Source: Desulfobacula sp. (GTDB lineage Bacteria > Desulfobacterota > Desulfobacteria > Desulfobacterales > Desulfobacteraceae). From it: 6,859 nt of DNA. How positions within the stretch are numbered: the first letter of the stretch is position 1; every line of letters begins with the position of its first letter. Under the pieces are notes generated by a model. The model did no database searches and was not told where the DNA came from. It saw only the letters and a list, made by a program, of their open reading frames with translations. The DNA lies in NCBI GenBank assembly GCA_023139225.1, contig JAGLNZ010000029.1, forward strand, positions 1 to 6,859, read 5' to 3'. The translations under genes were made by a program, and so were the position numbers. Below are positions 5,439 to 6,859 of the stretch, piece by piece.

Positions 5439-6859
5439 ATGAAAAAACTATTATTATTTTTTGCATCAGTATTTCTATGTTTAATACTGATTGCACCTGC
5501 AAGTGCTTCAAACAAAGATACGATAGTTAAAGGTTCTATTGCTACCATCAATAGCATGGACCCGGCCAAAGCTTATGATGATGCCAGTGCAAGCAAGCTT
5601 TATAATATCTATGATACGCTTGTGGCGTTTAAAACAGTTTACACTGATCAGTTTGAACCCAGAATTGCCACCCAGATCCCAACTGTAGCCAACGGCGGCA
5701 TTTCAAAGGACGGCAAAACCTACACCTTTAAAATACGCAAAGGTGTCAAGTTCCATAACGGTGCTGATTTAACTGTGGATGATGTTGTTTACTCCTTTAA
5801 AAGAAATCTGATCACGGACTGTGAAGGCGGCCCAATGGCATTACTGCTTGAGCCCCTTACAGGTGCAACCGGTACCAGGAAAGACGGCAAGATCATTCCC
5901 GGCATTTTTGAAAAAATCGATAAAGCCATTGAAGCAAAAGGTGATACGGTCATTTTTCATCTCCCCAATCCTTTCCCGCCTCTTATGGGCATCCTTACCT
6001 ATACCAGCGGTGCCATTCTTGACAAAGACTGGGCAATTGAAAACGGATGCTGGGATGGTAAGCTTGCCAATGCAGCGAAATTCAATGGGCCTGATACAGG
6101 CATGGAACCCCTCCACCATACAACAAATGGTACCGGCCCCTATTTTAAGAAAAAATGGGACGCCGGAAAAGAGATGATCCTGGAAAGATTTGAAGATCAC
6201 TGGGGAGAAAAACCCGCGTATAAAACTATAAGGATTAAAATTATCACAGAATGGTCTACCCGTAAAATGATGTTCCTGAACGGCGACCTTAATGATATGG
6301 ATATTGAACCGCAATATTATGCGGAAATGTCAAAAGCCAAGGGCGCAAAACTTTTTAAATACCCTGTACTGGGTGTTACCTGTGCCATGTTTACTCAAGA
6401 CCTTGAAATGACAGCAAACCCATATGTCGGTTCCGGAAAACTCGATGGAAAAGGTATTCCATCCAATTTCTTTACTGATAAAAATGTTCGTCTGGCATTT
6501 GCCCATGCCATTGATTACAATGCCATTATTCAGGAAGTAGCCAATGGAATCGGCAGTGTTCCTGCAAACCCGATTGTTGACGGCCTCCCGTACCAGAAAG
6601 ATACCTTTCATCCGCAGTTTGACATGGCTAAAGTTGAAGAGAATCTGAAAAAAGCCTTTGGCGGAAAACTATGGGATACCGGTTTTAAAGTGTCTCTCCT
6701 TCACAACACGGGAAGGGAAATCAGACGAGTTGCCGCAACCATGATGGCTGAAAATATTTCAGCATTAAATCCAAAATTCAAACTTGACGTTGTTGCAATG
6801 GATTGGGGAGAATATCTTACTGCCATTCAACAGCACCGCCTTCCTGTATTTGTCGTCGG
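5439..6859 (+). CDS. ABC transporter substrate-binding protein, family 5 (peptide/dipeptide type), C-terminus beyond the window
   Basis: An open frame of 473 codons with no stop before the right edge. Family 5 binding proteins (DppA/OppA/nickel-binding type) are usually 500-560 residues, so some 30-90 are missing. Residues 1-23 are a classical signal peptide (MKKLLLFF, hydrophobic core, cleavage after APASA), giving a soluble periplasmic protein. Family marks are SMDPAKAYDD (39-48), the signature YTFKIRKGVKFHNGADLTVD at 95-114 followed by DVVYSFKR (115-122), GTGPYFKKKW (231-240), ILERFEDHWGEKP (247-259), the segment at 348-369 (DKNVRLAFAHAIDYNAII and after), and PANPIVDGLPY (375-385). It would hand a peptide or similar solute to an inner-membrane ABC permease, presumably encoded further right. 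It has its own 248-base upstream region, so it probably starts a separate operon. The ligand cannot be read: the fold also binds sugars, opines, metals and glutathione. Confidence 0.9.
   Translation, partial: MKKLLLFFASVFLCLILIAPASASNKDTIVKGSIATINSMDPAKAYDDASASKLYNIYDTLVAFKTVYTDQFEPRIATQIPTVANGGISKDGKTYTFKIRKGVKFHNGADLTVDDVVYSFKRNLITDCEGGPMALLLEPLTGATGTRKDGKIIPGIFEKIDKAIEAKGDTVIFHLPNPFPPLMGILTYTSGAILDKDWAIENGCWDGKLANAAKFNGPDTGMEPLHHTTNGTGPYFKKKWDAGKEMILERFEDHWGEKPAYKTIRIKIITEWSTRKMMFLNGDLNDMDIEPQYYAEMSKAKGAKLFKYPVLGVTCAMFTQDLEMTANPYVGSGKLDGKGIPSNFFTDKNVRLAFAHAIDYNAIIQEVANGIGSVPANPIVDGLPYQKDTFHPQFDMAKVEENLKKAFGGKLWDTGFKVSLLHNTGREIRRVAATMMAENISALNPKFKLDVVAMDWGEYLTAIQQHRLPVFVV

Noticed and set aside
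5330..5569. Leftward open frame of 79 codons across the start of the family 5 binding protein
   Set aside because: It overlaps the signal peptide and ribosome site of the real gene and shows no family resemblance.
5841..6611. Leftward open frames opposite the family 5 binding protein
   Set aside because: They are antisense shadows of a continuous, motif-rich frame.

Overview
The window looks like a chromosomal piece of an anaerobic, probably sulfate-reducing bacterium of the Desulfobacterota (Desulfobacter/Desulfobacula type). This is an inference from protein style: a MocR-type regulator, a 4-hydroxybutyrate-type CoA-transferase, a WrbA-like flavodoxin and several periplasmic binding proteins, on moderately AT-rich DNA. 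It was not checked by any search. No tRNA, rRNA, insertion sequence or CRISPR array is visible.

Layout. The left 2.8 kb is one leftward gene cluster, read from right to left. It begins with a GntR/MocR-type regulator fused to a class I aminotransferase domain (1248-2789). Next come a small protein with a cysteine-rich tail (971-1222) and a flavodoxin-like protein (451-933). Last is the start of a class III aminotransferase that runs off the left edge (1-430). Gaps are 20-37 bases, so they are probably co-transcribed. The 175-base divergent intergenic region (2790-2964) carries a candidate promoter in each direction. It also holds a tandem 11-base direct repeat that sits on the regulator's own predicted promoter.

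The right 3.9 kb reads rightward. A CoA-transferase of the acetyl-CoA hydrolase/4-hydroxybutyrate CoA-transferase family (2965-4374) is followed after 39 bases by an exported family 3 solute-binding protein (4414-5190). A 248-base non-coding region follows, with a 16-base palindrome and a spaced near-repeat. The window ends inside a family 5 (peptide/dipeptide type) solute-binding protein (5439 onward).

How it may work together (inference). The MocR regulator probably senses an amino compound or PLP through its aminotransferase domain. It would then control itself and the divergent CoA-transferase. The binding proteins would bring in substrate, the aminotransferase would deaminate it, and the CoA-transferase would activate the resulting acid.

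The most unusual point is the left-edge aminotransferase. Its reading frame is open, but about 110-130 residues expected between the N-terminal segment and the pyridoxal-binding DE/NE-V-T-T-G motif are missing. It therefore lacks the phosphate-binding GSEA region and is probably a decayed or non-catalytic copy, unless this is an assembly collapse.
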